Source: Flavobacterium psychroterrae
GTDB taxonomy: Bacteria; Bacteroidota; Bacteroidia; Flavobacteriales; Flavobacteriaceae
Length of the DNA stretch: 64,000 nucleotides
NCBI RefSeq assembly: GCF_018380615.1
Contig: NZ_JAGYVZ010000006.1
Coordinates: forward strand, 62,001 to 126,000
Reading direction: 5' to 3'
The notes under the pieces were generated by a model. The model was not told the DNA's origin. It did no database searches and saw only the letters and a program-made list of their open reading frames with translations. Position numbers and translations under genes: made by a program. Positions 54,664-63,662 of the stretch are shown piece by piece; position 1 is the stretch's first letter; every line of letters starts with the position of its first letter.

Positions 54664-55905
54664 ATGAAATTGTCATCTCAAATGAATTCGCAAAAAAGTT
54701 GGATTGTATGTTGTTTTCTTAATTTTTTGATAGCCTCAATTATGGGTTTGTTGATGCGGTATATGCACTTATTTCCTTTAAATTTAAACTACAGTTTTAT
54801 ACTTCATGCACATTCCCATATTGCCATGTTGGGATGGGCATATTTGATGATTTATGTTTTAATTGTTCGTTTTTTTATTCCGAAAGTAAAAAGAGAAAAA
54901 CCATTTTATAACAGACTATTCTGGTTGACCGAATTTTCTGTTGTAGGTATGATGATTGCTTTTCCTATCCAGGGATATGCTTTGTTTTCAATCGTGTTTT
55001 CTACAATGCATATTATATTGAGTTATGTTTTTTGCCTGAGAATTTGGAGGGATTCTTCAGAGGAAAAAACAGAAGCACAAAAACTTTTATTTGTTGGGAT
55101 TTCATGTATGGTTTTTTCCACTTTTGGAGTTTGGTGTCTGGGTCCGGCATTAAATATGTTGGGGAAACAAAGTCCTTTTTATCAAATTGCAATTCAGTTT
55201 TTCCTGCATTTTCAATTTAACGGATGGTTTTTATTTGCAGTTTTGGCTTTGTTTCTAAAACAATTTGAGGGCAAAATTGATAAAAGGGATTTTAAAATAT
55301 TTTTCACCTTACTTATTACAGCAACACTTTTAACATTTGCATTTCCTGGAAGTTGGTATTTAAAAAATGGTCTGCTAAGTTGGATGAATGCTTTTGGAGT
55401 AATTTTACAAATGATTGCTTTTGTTTATTGCTGCAAAATGTTAAAACCTCAAATTAGTATTTTTAAATGTAATCTTGATATTCCCGCAAAAGCAGTTTAT
55501 ACATTAGCAATTTGCTCGTTATTTTTCAAAATAGCAATTCAATTATTAGTTTTAATTCCCGATTTAAACGAGGTTTCGCACCAGATTAGAAATCTTATAA
55601 TTGGATTTATTCATTTAACGACGCTTGGGATTATTACTGGATTTTTATTTGGGATCTTGATTCAGAATAACCTGATTTCAGGAAAATCTTCTTTTGTTCG
55701 ATTGGGAATAAAGTCTTTTATTTTAGGATATGTAATGACAGAATTTTTATTATTGCTACAGGGGATTTTCTTTTATTTTGAAAAAGGAATGATTTCCTAT
55801 TATTATTATGAAAGCATTTTTCTAATGAGTATTTTTATTATTACAGGGCTAATTTTAATTCTATTGTCACTTTTTAAAATAAAAAAACAAGGGTTAATTA
55901 ATTAA
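54664..55905 (+). CDS. Polytopic membrane protein with HAHSH motif, heme-copper oxidase subunit I-like
   Basis: A 413-residue protein with about 12 membrane helices. Helix 2 begins with ILHAHSHIAMLGWAYLM (residues about 45-61), and a second conserved-looking motif FFLHFQFNGWFLF is near residue 190. His residues at helix starts and the Gly-Trp after the first motif recall subunit I of heme-copper oxidases and NorB, but the full HxxxH copper pattern is not seen. It lies between the Fe-S repair gene and the nirK operon, so a nitric oxide or electron-transfer role is likely; it may be the missing NO-handling protein. Family not certain. Confidence 0.6.
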   Translation: MKLSSQMNSQKSWIVCCFLNFLIASIMGLLMRYMHLFPLNLNYSFILHAHSHIAMLGWAYLMIYVLIVRFFIPKVKREKPFYNRLFWLTEFSVVGMMIAFPIQGYALFSIVFSTMHIILSYVFCLRIWRDSSEEKTEAQKLLFVGISCMVFSTFGVWCLGPALNMLGKQSPFYQIAIQFFLHFQFNGWFLFAVLALFLKQFEGKIDKRDFKIFFTLLITATLLTFAFPGSWYLKNGLLSWMNAFGVILQMIAFVYCCKMLKPQISIFKCNLDIPAKAVYTLAICSLFFKIAIQLLVLIPDLNEVSHQIRNLIIGFIHLTTLGIITGFLFGILIQNNLISGKSSFVRLGIKSFILGYVMTEFLLLLQGIFFYFEKGMISYYYYESIFLMSIFIITGLILILLSLFKIKKQGLIN

Positions 55906-55936
55906 AATCCCCCCTGTTTTTTACAAATGAATTAAC

Positions 55937-56539
55937 CTATTTAATTTTATCTGCTTCCAGATTTATTCTGTCCACTGTTTTATCATTGTTTACGCCTAAA
56001 CCTTCTTGTTGGTAAATTAATTCGCCATCAGGATTAAAAACACTTATAATATTAGAATGTGAAAAATCCATAGGAGATATTTTTTTGTAATTAACGGCAA
56101 GAACCGCAGCAAATTCACGAGTATTTTCTTCGGTAGAACGCAAGAAGATCCACGAATTGCCTTCCATTTTATTTGTAATAGAAAAAGCTTTTAGTTTGTC
56201 CGGAGTATCTGTTTCGGGATCAATACTTACCAAAATAAGCTTTACATTTTTCTTAGTTTTTTCATTCAATCGGGATTCTATATTTCTCATATCTGCGACT
56301 AATTTTGGGCAAGCCGCTTTGCAAGTTGTATAAATCATCACCATAACCAGAACATTCCCTTTCAGGCTTTTTAGTTCAATACCTTTTCCGTCTTGATTCG
56401 TCCATTTTGAGGGTAAATTGTAAATCGATAAATCGGTGATTGGTTTGTTTATAGTATTTATTACAGTTTTATCTTTGGAATCTTTACAACTTTGAAGACT
56501 GAATATTAGAATCAAAATTGGAACTATTATTTTTTTCAT
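55937..56539 (-). CDS. SCO1/SenC family copper-delivery lipoprotein
   Basis: A 200-residue lipoprotein (lipobox LIFSLQSCKDS) with a thioredoxin-like fold. The copper motif CxxxC appears as TTCKAACPKLV (Cys73, Cys77 type spacing) and the distal His in SPMDFSHSNIISV. SCO proteins bring copper to periplasmic copper enzymes such as oxidases and nitrite or nitrous oxide reductases. As last gene of the nirK operon (17 bases after the NirV-like gene) it probably serves NirK maturation. Confidence 0.9.
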   Translation of the reverse strand: MKKIIVPILILIFSLQSCKDSKDKTVINTINKPITDLSIYNLPSKWTNQDGKGIELKSLKGNVLVMVMIYTTCKAACPKLVADMRNIESRLNEKTKKNVKLILVSIDPETDTPDKLKAFSITNKMEGNSWIFLRSTEENTREFAAVLAVNYKKISPMDFSHSNIISVFNPDGELIYQQEGLGVNNDKTVDRINLEADKIK

Positions 56540-56556
56540 TTTCTAAGAATTTAAAA

Positions 56557-57327
56557 TTATTGACGTGTTGTTCTTGCGCATCTAAAACCTAAATTACGGG
56601 TTGAATATTGCGCTTTTAAGCTTCCTCTAAACGCGTACCGCATAAAAGCAGCATAATCCATGAGATCAGTTGCATTTACCGATGCGCCGCCGCAAAAAAG
56701 GTTTTTGTCTTCACTTTTATCTTTTCGGGATTCTCCGGATAAAAATATACTATTAAAGTCTTCTGTCCATTCCCATACCAATCCGTGCATGTCGTAAACT
56801 CCCCAATAGTTTTTGAATGTCTTGCCTATTGGATTTTCATACGTTTTTGATTTTTCATACCACGATAAAATGTATTTATTAAATTCGGTTTTAGTTCTGG
56901 CATCGATTCTTTTTTTATCCGCCATAGCAACATATTCCCATTCATCCATTGTAGGTAATCGTTTTCCCTGACATTCACAATATTTTTTGGCTGCAAACCA
57001 TGAAACATTTGTTACTGGGGATTTTGGATTATCATTTCCAAAATCAAAATCAGATTTCCAATAGAACAGATAACTTTCATCGGCAAAAAGCGCTTTAATT
57101 TTAGACTTACTATAACTTGTGTTTTTTTTAATAAAAATCAAAAACTCACTATTAGTAATAGGGTAAACATCTAGAAAAAAGGGTTTTACAACGACAGGAT
57201 TTTTTAATGTAGCTCCATAAAGAGGGACAAAAGAGCCTTCTTTTATCAGAACCATTTTCGATTCTTGCGCTCTTATCATTCCTGTAAAAGCGAAGAAAAG
57301 AAGAATTTTAAAAATGCGTTTGTGCAT
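56557..57327 (-). CDS. NirV-like, SUMF1/formylglycine-generating enzyme family protein
   Basis: A 256-residue exported protein (signal to about residue 20, FFAFTGMIRAQ) of the SUMF1 fold: VYPITNSEFLIFIKKNT, VTNVSWFAAKKYCECQGKRL, PTMDEWEYVAMAD, DMHGLVWEWTEDF and the end RNLGFRCAR. In other denitrifiers a protein of this fold, NirV, is encoded beside nirK; its role there is unknown. The Cys pair needed for formylglycine formation is not obvious. It is between nirK (10 bases) and the SCO gene (17 bases). Confidence 0.85.
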   Translation of the reverse strand: MHKRIFKILLFFAFTGMIRAQESKMVLIKEGSFVPLYGATLKNPVVVKPFFLDVYPITNSEFLIFIKKNTSYSKSKIKALFADESYLFYWKSDFDFGNDNPKSPVTNVSWFAAKKYCECQGKRLPTMDEWEYVAMADKKRIDARTKTEFNKYILSWYEKSKTYENPIGKTFKNYWGVYDMHGLVWEWTEDFNSIFLSGESRKDKSEDKNLFCGGASVNATDLMDYAAFMRYAFRGSLKAQYSTRNLGFRCARTTRQ

Positions 57328-57337
57328 AATTTTGTTT

Positions 57338-58786
57338 TTATCTTAAGGCTTTTACCATTTCCGGAGTTACCTCAGTTTTATTATTTCCCCAGCTGTTATA
57401 TATATAGGTCATAACATTCGCTATTTCATCATCAGATAAATTCTGGCTAGGCATAATATTATTGTATTTAATGCCATTTACCAGTACTTCACCGCTTAAG
57501 CCGTGTAAAATTGTTTTAATCGCTCGTTTTGAATCGGCATTTAAATAATCAGATTTTGCAAGAGGAGGGAAAGCGTTTGGTATTCCCTGACCTTCAGATT
57601 GATGACAGGCAAAACAGGTGGTGCTAAAAATTTCTTTTCCAATTTTAACCCTTTCAGCAACTGTTCTTTTTGGGTTTACCGTTTTTGCAGTTGCAGTAAT
57701 TGGCATTTTCTGGATCGTTCCGCCTTCGGGTAAATAAATACCTTCCTGAATAGTTCCTGAATATATCTTTTTATTTTCTGCACCTTCAACTTTTAATATT
57801 CCTAATGCACCTTTATTAAATGCTCTAAAAATAGAATGGTCAACAATGATGAAATTTCCCGGAGTTTCTACTTTAAAATCCACAATTGCAGAACCTCCGG
57901 CAGGAATTAACGTAGTCTGAACATTTTTATTGATAAGATTTCCTCCTTCAACATGTACATTATCGAATATTTCGCCAATAACGTGAAAAGAAGAGACTAA
58001 GTTTGGACCGCCATTTCCAACAAATAACCTTACAGTTTCTCCCACTTTTGCGGTAAGTTCATTTCCGTTTGTCATTGAACCAACTTTTCCGTTAAATACA
58101 ACATAATCAGGCGTTTCTTTCACCGCTTTATTCATATCAAAAGGCTGAAGACCTTTTTCTCCGTACTCACCCTGAGTATAAAAATCACCCTGCATAACGT
58201 AATATTCCTTGTCAACCGGAGGCAATCCACCTTCTGGTTCAACCAGAATTAAACCATACATTCCGTTAGCAATATGCATTCCCACAGGAGCTGTAGCGCA
58301 GTGATAAACATATAATCCTGGATTTATAACCTTAAAACTAAACACTTTTTCATGACCTGGCGCAACGAGTGACGATGTTGCTCCACCACCGGGACCGGTC
58401 ACAGCGTGCAAATCAATATTATGCGGTAATTTGTTATCAGGATGGTTTTTAAGGTGAAATTCGACTTCATCACCTACGCGGGTTCTTATAAAACTTCCCG
58501 GAACAGATCCGCCAAATGTCCAATACATATATTTTACCCCATCGGTCATTGTTCCTTCTTGTTCCTTAATTTCCATGTTTACTTTAAGTTTCATGGCGGA
58601 TCTTTTGCCAATAGGTTTAGGAACAAGTGGAGGAGCCGTAAGTTCGGCTTCCATTTCTCCATTTGTCACAATGTCACTGTAATGAGTTGATTGTTGTTCT
58701 TTTTTACATGCTGCAAAAAGTAGTGTTGCAAAGAATAAGCAAACAAGTGTTTTCATTTTTATTGATTTGCTAAATTTCATTTTCAT
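57338..58786 (-). CDS. nirK: Copper nitrite reductase fused to cytochrome c, lipoprotein
   Basis: Reduces nitrite to nitric oxide outside the cytoplasm. The 482-residue protein has a lipobox ([11 protein letters not shown], Cys27) and two cupredoxin domains. Type 1 copper ligands are His122, Cys163, His171 and Met176; type 2 ligands are His127, His162 and His317; the catalytic Asp125 and His268 are present. A C-terminal cytochrome c domain from about residue 375 has TCFACHQ (Cys391, Cys394, His395) and a candidate axial Met in NNIMPSQNL. An ATG at 58756 would give a more usual signal peptide. First gene of nirK-nirV-sco, with a palindromic operator 42 bases upstream. Confidence 0.95.
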   Translation of the reverse strand: MKMKFSKSIKMKTLVCLFFATLLFAACKKEQQSTHYSDIVTNGEMEAELTAPPLVPKPIGKRSAMKLKVNMEIKEQEGTMTDGVKYMYWTFGGSVPGSFIRTRVGDEVEFHLKNHPDNKLPHNIDLHAVTGPGGGATSSLVAPGHEKVFSFKVINPGLYVYHCATAPVGMHIANGMYGLILVEPEGGLPPVDKEYYVMQGDFYTQGEYGEKGLQPFDMNKAVKETPDYVVFNGKVGSMTNGNELTAKVGETVRLFVGNGGPNLVSSFHVIGEIFDNVHVEGGNLINKNVQTTLIPAGGSAIVDFKVETPGNFIIVDHSIFRAFNKGALGILKVEGAENKKIYSGTIQEGIYLPEGGTIQKMPITATAKTVNPKRTVAERVKIGKEIFSTTCFACHQSEGQGIPNAFPPLAKSDYLNADSKRAIKTILHGLSGEVLVNGIKYNNIMPSQNLSDDEIANVMTYIYNSWGNNKTEVTPEMVKALR

Positions 58787-58827
58787 AATAAATTGGTTTT
58801 ATTTTAGTTTTAAATCTGAAGTAAATT

Positions 58828-58849
58828 TAAAAGACTAAATTGTCTTTTA
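58828..58849. promoter_or_regulatory. NsrR-like operator before nirK
   Basis: 22-bp palindrome with arms TAAAAGAC and GTCTTTTA around TAAATT; core AAAGACTAAATTGTCTTT (58830-58847). It shares AAAGA and TCTTT at the same spacing with the sites at 52669 and 53773. Confidence 0.75.
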
Positions 58850-59032
58850 TTATGATAAAAGTCATATAAAGCTTATAAATTACGGACAAAATTAAACTTG
58901 TTCCGGTTATTTGCGTAAGTTTAATCTCTCAAATTAGCTTATTTTTTCATACATTTTTATGTGGGATAATTGATATTCAGAATATTTTTCAATAAAAATA
59001 AATGGCTAACTCTATTTTAGAATAATAATCAT

Positions 59033-59040
59033 TATTTTTG
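59033..59040 (+). promoter_or_regulatory. -7 box TATTTTTG, alpha-oxoamine synthase gene
   Basis: Exact TAnnTTTG followed by C, 40 bases before the ATG. Confidence 0.55.
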
Positions 59041-59080
59041 CACGCTGTTTAAATTAAAATTATTACTTCAAAATATATTT

Positions 59081-60343
59081 ATGGTAAAAGATTTATTCGA
59101 AAGAATTCAGAACAATAAAGGACCATTAGGAAAATGGGCTTCACAAGCTGAGGGTTATTTTGTATTCCCTAAATTAGAAGGTGAACTTGGTCCAAGAATG
59201 CAGTTTGGTGGAAAAAATATTTTAAATTGGAGTTTGAATGACTATTTAGGTCTTGCAAATCACCCTGAAGTTCGTCAGGCTGATATTGATGCGGCCACTC
59301 AGTTTGGTGCAGCTTACCCAATGGGAGCTCGTATGATGTCTGGTCACACAAAATATCATGAACAATTAGAAAATGAATTGGCTGAATTTGTAATGAAGCC
59401 GGCTGCATATTTATTGAATTTTGGATATCAGGGAATGGTTTCTACCATTGATGCTTTAGTTACTAAAAATGATATTATTGTTTATGATGTAGATTCGCAC
59501 GCCTGTATTATTGATGGTGTACGTTTGCACATGGGGAAACGTTTTACATACAAGCACAATGACCTTGAAAGTATGGAAAAAAACCTGCAACGTGCTACTA
59601 AAATGGCGACAGAAACAGGTGGTGGAATTTTATTTATTACTGAAGGTGTTTTCGGAATGAGAGGACAACAAGGTAAATTAAGAGAAATTGTTGCTTTAAA
59701 AGAAAAATATAACTTCCGTTTATTAGTTGATGATGCACACGGTTTTGGTACACTTGGTAAAACAGGAGCCGGAGCAGGTGAGGAGCAGGGAGTTCAGGAC
59801 GGAATTGATGTTTATTTCTCTACTTTTGCAAAATCAATGGCTAATATTGGAGCATTTATTGCTGCAGATAAAGACATTATCGATTACTTAAAATACAATT
59901 TACGTTCTCAAATGTTTGCAAAAGCATTACCAATGATTCAAACAATTGGATCTTTGAAACGTTTAGAGTTATTGCGTAATCACCCTGAATTAAAAGATAA
60001 ACTTTGGGAAAACGTAAATGCATTGCAAAATGGTTTACGTTCAAGAAACTTCAACATTGGAGATACAAATACTTGCGTAACACCAGTTTATTTAGAAGGA
60101 AGTGTGCCGGAAGCAATGGTAATGGTAAATGATTTGAGAGAAAACTACGGTATTTTCTTGTCGATTGTAATTTATCCGGTAATTCCGAAAGGGATTATTT
60201 TGTTAAGAATGATTCCAACAACTTCTCATACATTATCTGATATTGATGAAACATTAGTTGCGTTTGAAGCAATTCGTGAGAAATTAGAAAACGGAACTTA
60301 TAAAGAAATTGCAAGCAGAACTAAAGTTGATTTAGATGCTTAA
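59081..60343 (+). CDS. Alpha-oxoamine synthase, serine palmitoyltransferase-like
   Basis: A 420-residue PLP enzyme that joins an amino acid to an acyl thioester with loss of CO2. Motifs: LNDYLGLANHPEVRQAD, GARMMSGHTKYHEQLE, DVDSHACIIDG, the cofactor Asp/His in LLVDDAHGFGTLGKTG and the PLP lysine in STFAKSMANIGAF (about residue 250). The AKSMANIGAF form is closer to bacterial serine palmitoyltransferases and the cysteate acyltransferase of sulfonolipid synthesis than to KBL or BioF. It would give the long-chain base of sphingolipids or capnine, both made by Bacteroidota. Which amino acid is used cannot be told. Confidence 0.85.
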   Translation: MVKDLFERIQNNKGPLGKWASQAEGYFVFPKLEGELGPRMQFGGKNILNWSLNDYLGLANHPEVRQADIDAATQFGAAYPMGARMMSGHTKYHEQLENELAEFVMKPAAYLLNFGYQGMVSTIDALVTKNDIIVYDVDSHACIIDGVRLHMGKRFTYKHNDLESMEKNLQRATKMATETGGGILFITEGVFGMRGQQGKLREIVALKEKYNFRLLVDDAHGFGTLGKTGAGAGEEQGVQDGIDVYFSTFAKSMANIGAFIAADKDIIDYLKYNLRSQMFAKALPMIQTIGSLKRLELLRNHPELKDKLWENVNALQNGLRSRNFNIGDTNTCVTPVYLEGSVPEAMVMVNDLRENYGIFLSIVIYPVIPKGIILLRMIPTTSHTLSDIDETLVAFEAIREKLENGTYKEIASRTKVDLDA

Positions 60344-60380
60344 TTTCTAGAATATACATTCCTAATATGGGAATTATATA

Positions 60381-60415
60381 AAAAAATCCATTCGTTATAC
60401 GAGTGGATTTTTTTT
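60381..60415 (+). terminator. Terminator of the alpha-oxoamine synthase gene
   Basis: AAATCCATTCGT (60384-60395) and ACGAGTGGATTT (60399-60410) pair with one G-U, followed by T. The same arm sequence is used in the next terminator at 60967-61003. Confidence 0.9.
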
Positions 60416-60458
60416 ATTTAAAGTAATTTTATTCCACTAACCCAGTAAAAAAAATATT

Positions 60459-60935
60459 ATGAAAAAATTATTCCCTATTTCAGTTATTATGTTAACTTTT
60501 TTTATTTCCTGTAAAAAAGATCAGGTAGCAGAACCTGTACAAATTCCGACAAACGCACCAAAAGAAGCTGAAATTGCAGTTCCTGCGGGCGATCAGTGTT
60601 TTGCATCGGCATCTAATAGTATTGCGATAAGTTTTAATGTAAATTCACATCAGGAAGTAAATGGAAAATTAACTTATAATATTTCAGGAAAAGATAAAAA
60701 TGAAGGAACCTTAATTGGGAATATGAAAGGAGATACTTTAATTGCAGATTATACGTTTATGTCTGAAGGAGTTACATCTGTCAGAGAAGTTGCTTTTTTA
60801 CAAAATGAAGGAACTTTTATTGAAGGATACGGAGATGTTGTTGATGCAAACGGAAAAGTATCTTTTAAAGATAAATCGAAATTGAAATTTGATCAGACAA
60901 ACACTTTAGTTAAAGTGGATTGTAAAGCAGAATAA
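60459..60935 (+). CDS. Hypothetical lipoprotein
   Basis: A 158-residue lipoprotein (signal VIMLTFFISCKKDQ, Cys18) with a beta-rich domain: CFASASNSIAISFNVNSHQE, then YNISGKDKNEGTLIGNMKGD and VREVAFLQNEGTFIEGYGDV. The alternation suggests a small sheet like that of other Flavobacterium exported lipoproteins, but no family is recognised. It has terminators on both sides and so is a single-gene unit. Confidence 0.68.
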   Translation: MKKLFPISVIMLTFFISCKKDQVAEPVQIPTNAPKEAEIAVPAGDQCFASASNSIAISFNVNSHQEVNGKLTYNISGKDKNEGTLIGNMKGDTLIADYTFMSEGVTSVREVAFLQNEGTFIEGYGDVVDANGKVSFKDKSKLKFDQTNTLVKVDCKAE

Positions 60936-60966
60936 ATTTAAGCCGAATAAAGAATATACGCCGAAT

Positions 60967-61003
60967 AAAAAATCCATTCGTTTTGGGGACGAATGGATTT
61001 TTT
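60967..61003. terminator. Terminator after the lipoprotein gene
   Basis: Perfect 15-bp stem around AAATCCATTCGT (60967-60981) and ACGAATGGATTT (60989-61003), loop TTTGGGG, T run after. The arm is nearly identical to that of the previous terminator. Confidence 0.92.
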
Positions 61004-61021
61004 TATTTTATAAAGGAAGTC

Positions 61022-61050
61022 ATTCTGTAAACTGAAACTGTAAACTGAAT
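61022..61050. repeat. ACTG-family repeat next to the GNAT gene stop
   Basis: CTGTAAACTGAAACTGTAAA followed by CTGAATACT, ending a few bases before the minus-strand stop at 61059; same word family as at 22724 and 40465. Confidence 0.55.
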
Positions 61051-61058
61051 ACTTTCTT

Positions 61059-62177
61059 TTAAAGGTATTTCAAGTACGTTTTTCTCTGACAGTGAATCTT
61101 CGGATCAAAGTTTTTCCATAATAAATGAATTGCAGTATTCTCTGCTAATTCCGGAGTTCTAATACAAGTTTGGATTCCTTTCTCAGAAAAAGTTTTAAAA
61201 TATTCATCGAAAATGATCGCAGTAACACCTTTATTTTGATAATCAGGATGAACTCCGATAAGGTAGAAAACAACATCTTTACTCTTTTTTCTGGCTCTTA
61301 ATAAATGGATGAATCCAAAAGGGAAAAGCTTTCCTTTCGCTTTTTGTAAAGCCTCAGAAAAACTAGGCATTACGATACTAAAAGCAACTAATTTATCATC
61401 TTTATCAACAACAAATTTGATGTATTCCGGATTAATAAAACTGATATATTTCTTTTTGAAATACTCTTTCTGAACATCTGAAATGGCGACAAACGAAGCT
61501 AACTTAGCATAAGATTCATTAAATAAATCAAACATTTTGTCCACGTGTGGCATAATGTCTTTTGTTTTAGTGAAAGTCAGGGAACGTAAGCCATATCTTT
61601 TCTTGATTAACTCCTGCGCTTTAAGGAAAAATTCAGGTTTTACATTCGAAAAAGGGAATATACTTTCGATATATTCTTTCTCCACCTGAAAGCCCAATTG
61701 CTCAAAATGAGTTACATAATAAGGATTATTGTACCATGTAATCATAGTTCCCATTTGGTCATAACCTTCAGTAAGAACACCAACTTTATCCAGGTTTGAA
61801 AATCCCATTGGACCTTCGGCGTGTTCCAGATTATGCTGTCTGCCCAATTCATAAACTTTTTCTAATAAAGCTTTCGTAACTTCAATATCATCAATAACAT
61901 CAAACCATCCAAAACGGACTTTTCTTTTGTGCTGATTATTTACTTCAGCCCAATTGATAATAGCGGTAATTCGCCCAACAATTTCATTGTCTTTGTATGC
62001 AATGTAAAAATAGGCTTCGGCATTATCAAAAGCGGGATTTTTAGTTTTATCAAAAGATTCTAATTCATCTGCAATAATAGGCGGAACCCAATATGGATTG
62101 TCTTTATAAAGTGAAAATGGAAATTTGATATAATCTGTTAATTCCTTTTTTGTTTTGGCTTCTTTAATTGTAATCAT
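61059..62177 (-). CDS. GNAT-fold acyltransferase-like protein
   Basis: A 372-residue cytoplasmic protein with an N-terminal half unique to this family (LYKDNPYWVPPIIADELESF, then EGPMGFSNLDKVGVLTEG) and a C-terminal GNAT-type acyl-CoA fold with the acetyl-CoA loop VHPDYQNKGVTAIIFDEYF near residue 316. It is widespread in Bacteroidota without a known substrate. It is convergent with, and close to, the alpha-oxoamine synthase and lipoprotein genes; an N-acyl transfer role in lipid making is possible but unsupported. A start at 62177 fits the family. Confidence 0.75.
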   Translation of the reverse strand: MITIKEAKTKKELTDYIKFPFSLYKDNPYWVPPIIADELESFDKTKNPAFDNAEAYFYIAYKDNEIVGRITAIINWAEVNNQHKRKVRFGWFDVIDDIEVTKALLEKVYELGRQHNLEHAEGPMGFSNLDKVGVLTEGYDQMGTMITWYNNPYYVTHFEQLGFQVEKEYIESIFPFSNVKPEFFLKAQELIKKRYGLRSLTFTKTKDIMPHVDKMFDLFNESYAKLASFVAISDVQKEYFKKKYISFINPEYIKFVVDKDDKLVAFSIVMPSFSEALQKAKGKLFPFGFIHLLRARKKSKDVVFYLIGVHPDYQNKGVTAIIFDEYFKTFSEKGIQTCIRTPELAENTAIHLLWKNFDPKIHCQRKTYLKYL

Positions 62178-62225
62178 TAAGATTCTGTATGTAAATATCT
62201 CCCTAGAGAAGTTTGTAATTAATAT

Positions 62226-63203
62226 TTATTCGTATTTTGCTTTACGTTTTCTTTCTTTTTCCTGATAATCGATTTCTCTTTGTTCCATCTCATTATCCTT
62301 ATTCTTTTTTGCTTTTTCAGTCTTTTTAAATTCCATTTGTTTCTCTTTATAACTTGCGTCATAACGCCATGAAACTCCAACTCCTCCGTACAAAACAGAA
62401 GGTGTATTTTTAAAATTCGTACTTATAGAAGCATCAACCTGAAGGTCTGGACTGATTAAATAAGCTGCTCCGCCACGAACAATAGCGTCGCTGTAAAAAT
62501 CGCTTTTGTAACCTTGATTTTCAACAAACCCCGACCATTTATTGTTAAATCCGTGAGTTAAAGTTAAAACATAACCATAACTAGGATAGTCAGTTGTGAT
62601 ATAATCAGCGATAATATTAGTTACAAAAACCCATTTTCCGCCACCAAAAAGATTTTGAGTAATCAGCATGATTTTTGGGGAAATACTTGATTCCGGCGAG
62701 AACGCATAAGGATTATCAGCACCCACAAAATTTGCTCCTGCAAACACAGAAACTGCAGGAATTAATTCATGCCAGTTAAAACTATGATTGGCTTTGTAGC
62801 TGTAGATGTTTGCTTCTTTTTTATAGTCTTTATAAGGATCGTAAATTAAATATTTAGCTCCCAAAACTGTTTGTCTAAAGTTGTTTTTTTTATAACTTGT
62901 ATAAGGCGTATCAAAATTTTCCATTTGGTATTGCACATCCAGAATAAATTCAAGTTTTTCAAGAAATGCACCGTAGCGCAATGTTAAATCAGTTCCAAAG
63001 CCGCTGCCGTCATAATCAAGTAAATCGTGTTTTTCCTTGATGCCGTAAACACCAAGTTCTGCCTGAATTACAGATTTTCCTACTGCATAAGCAGACATTG
63101 TTTCACCAGGACGATTGGAGTTGATTACATCAGTATACTGAGCGAAAAAAAATTGAGGAACCAGACAAAGAGCTGTAATAAAAAAGTTTTTATTTTTTAA
63201 CAT
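62226..63203 (-). CDS. Outer-membrane transporter-like protein (phenol MetA pathway type)
   Basis: A 325-residue exported protein with signal FFITALCLVPQFFFAQ. The start TDVINSNRPGETMSAYAVGK and the many amphipathic strands ending in Tyr/Phe match the group named after the MetA-pathway phenol transporter, a beta-barrel type common in Bacteroidota. The C-terminal 45 residues are Lys/Glu-rich and do not look like a barrel strand (KQMEFKKTEKAKKNKDNEME), an odd addition. The ATG at 63203 is two codons inside another ATG and either could be used. It lies 48 bases upstream of the GNAT gene and may share its message. Confidence 0.68.
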   Translation of the reverse strand: MLKNKNFFITALCLVPQFFFAQYTDVINSNRPGETMSAYAVGKSVIQAELGVYGIKEKHDLLDYDGSGFGTDLTLRYGAFLEKLEFILDVQYQMENFDTPYTSYKKNNFRQTVLGAKYLIYDPYKDYKKEANIYSYKANHSFNWHELIPAVSVFAGANFVGADNPYAFSPESSISPKIMLITQNLFGGGKWVFVTNIIADYITTDYPSYGYVLTLTHGFNNKWSGFVENQGYKSDFYSDAIVRGGAAYLISPDLQVDASISTNFKNTPSVLYGGVGVSWRYDASYKEKQMEFKKTEKAKKNKDNEMEQREIDYQEKERKRKAKYE

Positions 63204-63328
63204 AAACATGTTTTTGGATTAAAAAGTAATAACGCATTTCAAATGTACTATATTTTATTATTTATTTAAGATTGATATTTTAATTTTAAACAATGGATTT
63301 ATTAATTTTGGAAAAAAATTATATGATC

Positions 63329-63613
63329 ATGCAAGAAGCATCTTTTACAAATTTGTTTAAAACGATAATGTGGATTATTGTGTTTTATTATATTTTTAAA
63401 TTTTTAGCTAAAATCTTTTTACCGGTATTGGTAAAAAAAGCGGTTGAAAAAGCAGGTGAAAATTTTCAGAGACAACAACAATACAGTCAGGGCAATACAT
63501 GGCAAAATACACGTTCAAATAAGGATGAAATAGTCATTGATACAGCCAATGCAAAAAAACCTCGCGAAACCAAAAAGGTTGGCGATTATGTTGATTACGA
63601 AGAAATAGATTAA
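63329..63613 (+). CDS. DUF4834 family small membrane protein
   Basis: A 94-residue protein with one membrane helix (residues about 8-30, TIMWIIVFYYIFKFLAKIF) and a cytoplasmic tail with Gln-rich and charged parts ending KKVGDYVDYEEID, the typical DUF4834 end. Start at MQEASFTNLF (63329) is preferred over ATGs 6 and 36 bases upstream, because the family begins here. The function is unknown. The YfhO-type gene starts 49 bases after its stop, so the two probably form an operon. Confidence 0.8.
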   Translation: MQEASFTNLFKTIMWIIVFYYIFKFLAKIFLPVLVKKAVEKAGENFQRQQQYSQGNTWQNTRSNKDEIVIDTANAKKPRETKKVGDYVDYEEID

Positions 63614-63662
63614 GTTTGTGTCCTAGATTGTAGGATTCATCATTTAACCAAACCAGCCTAAA

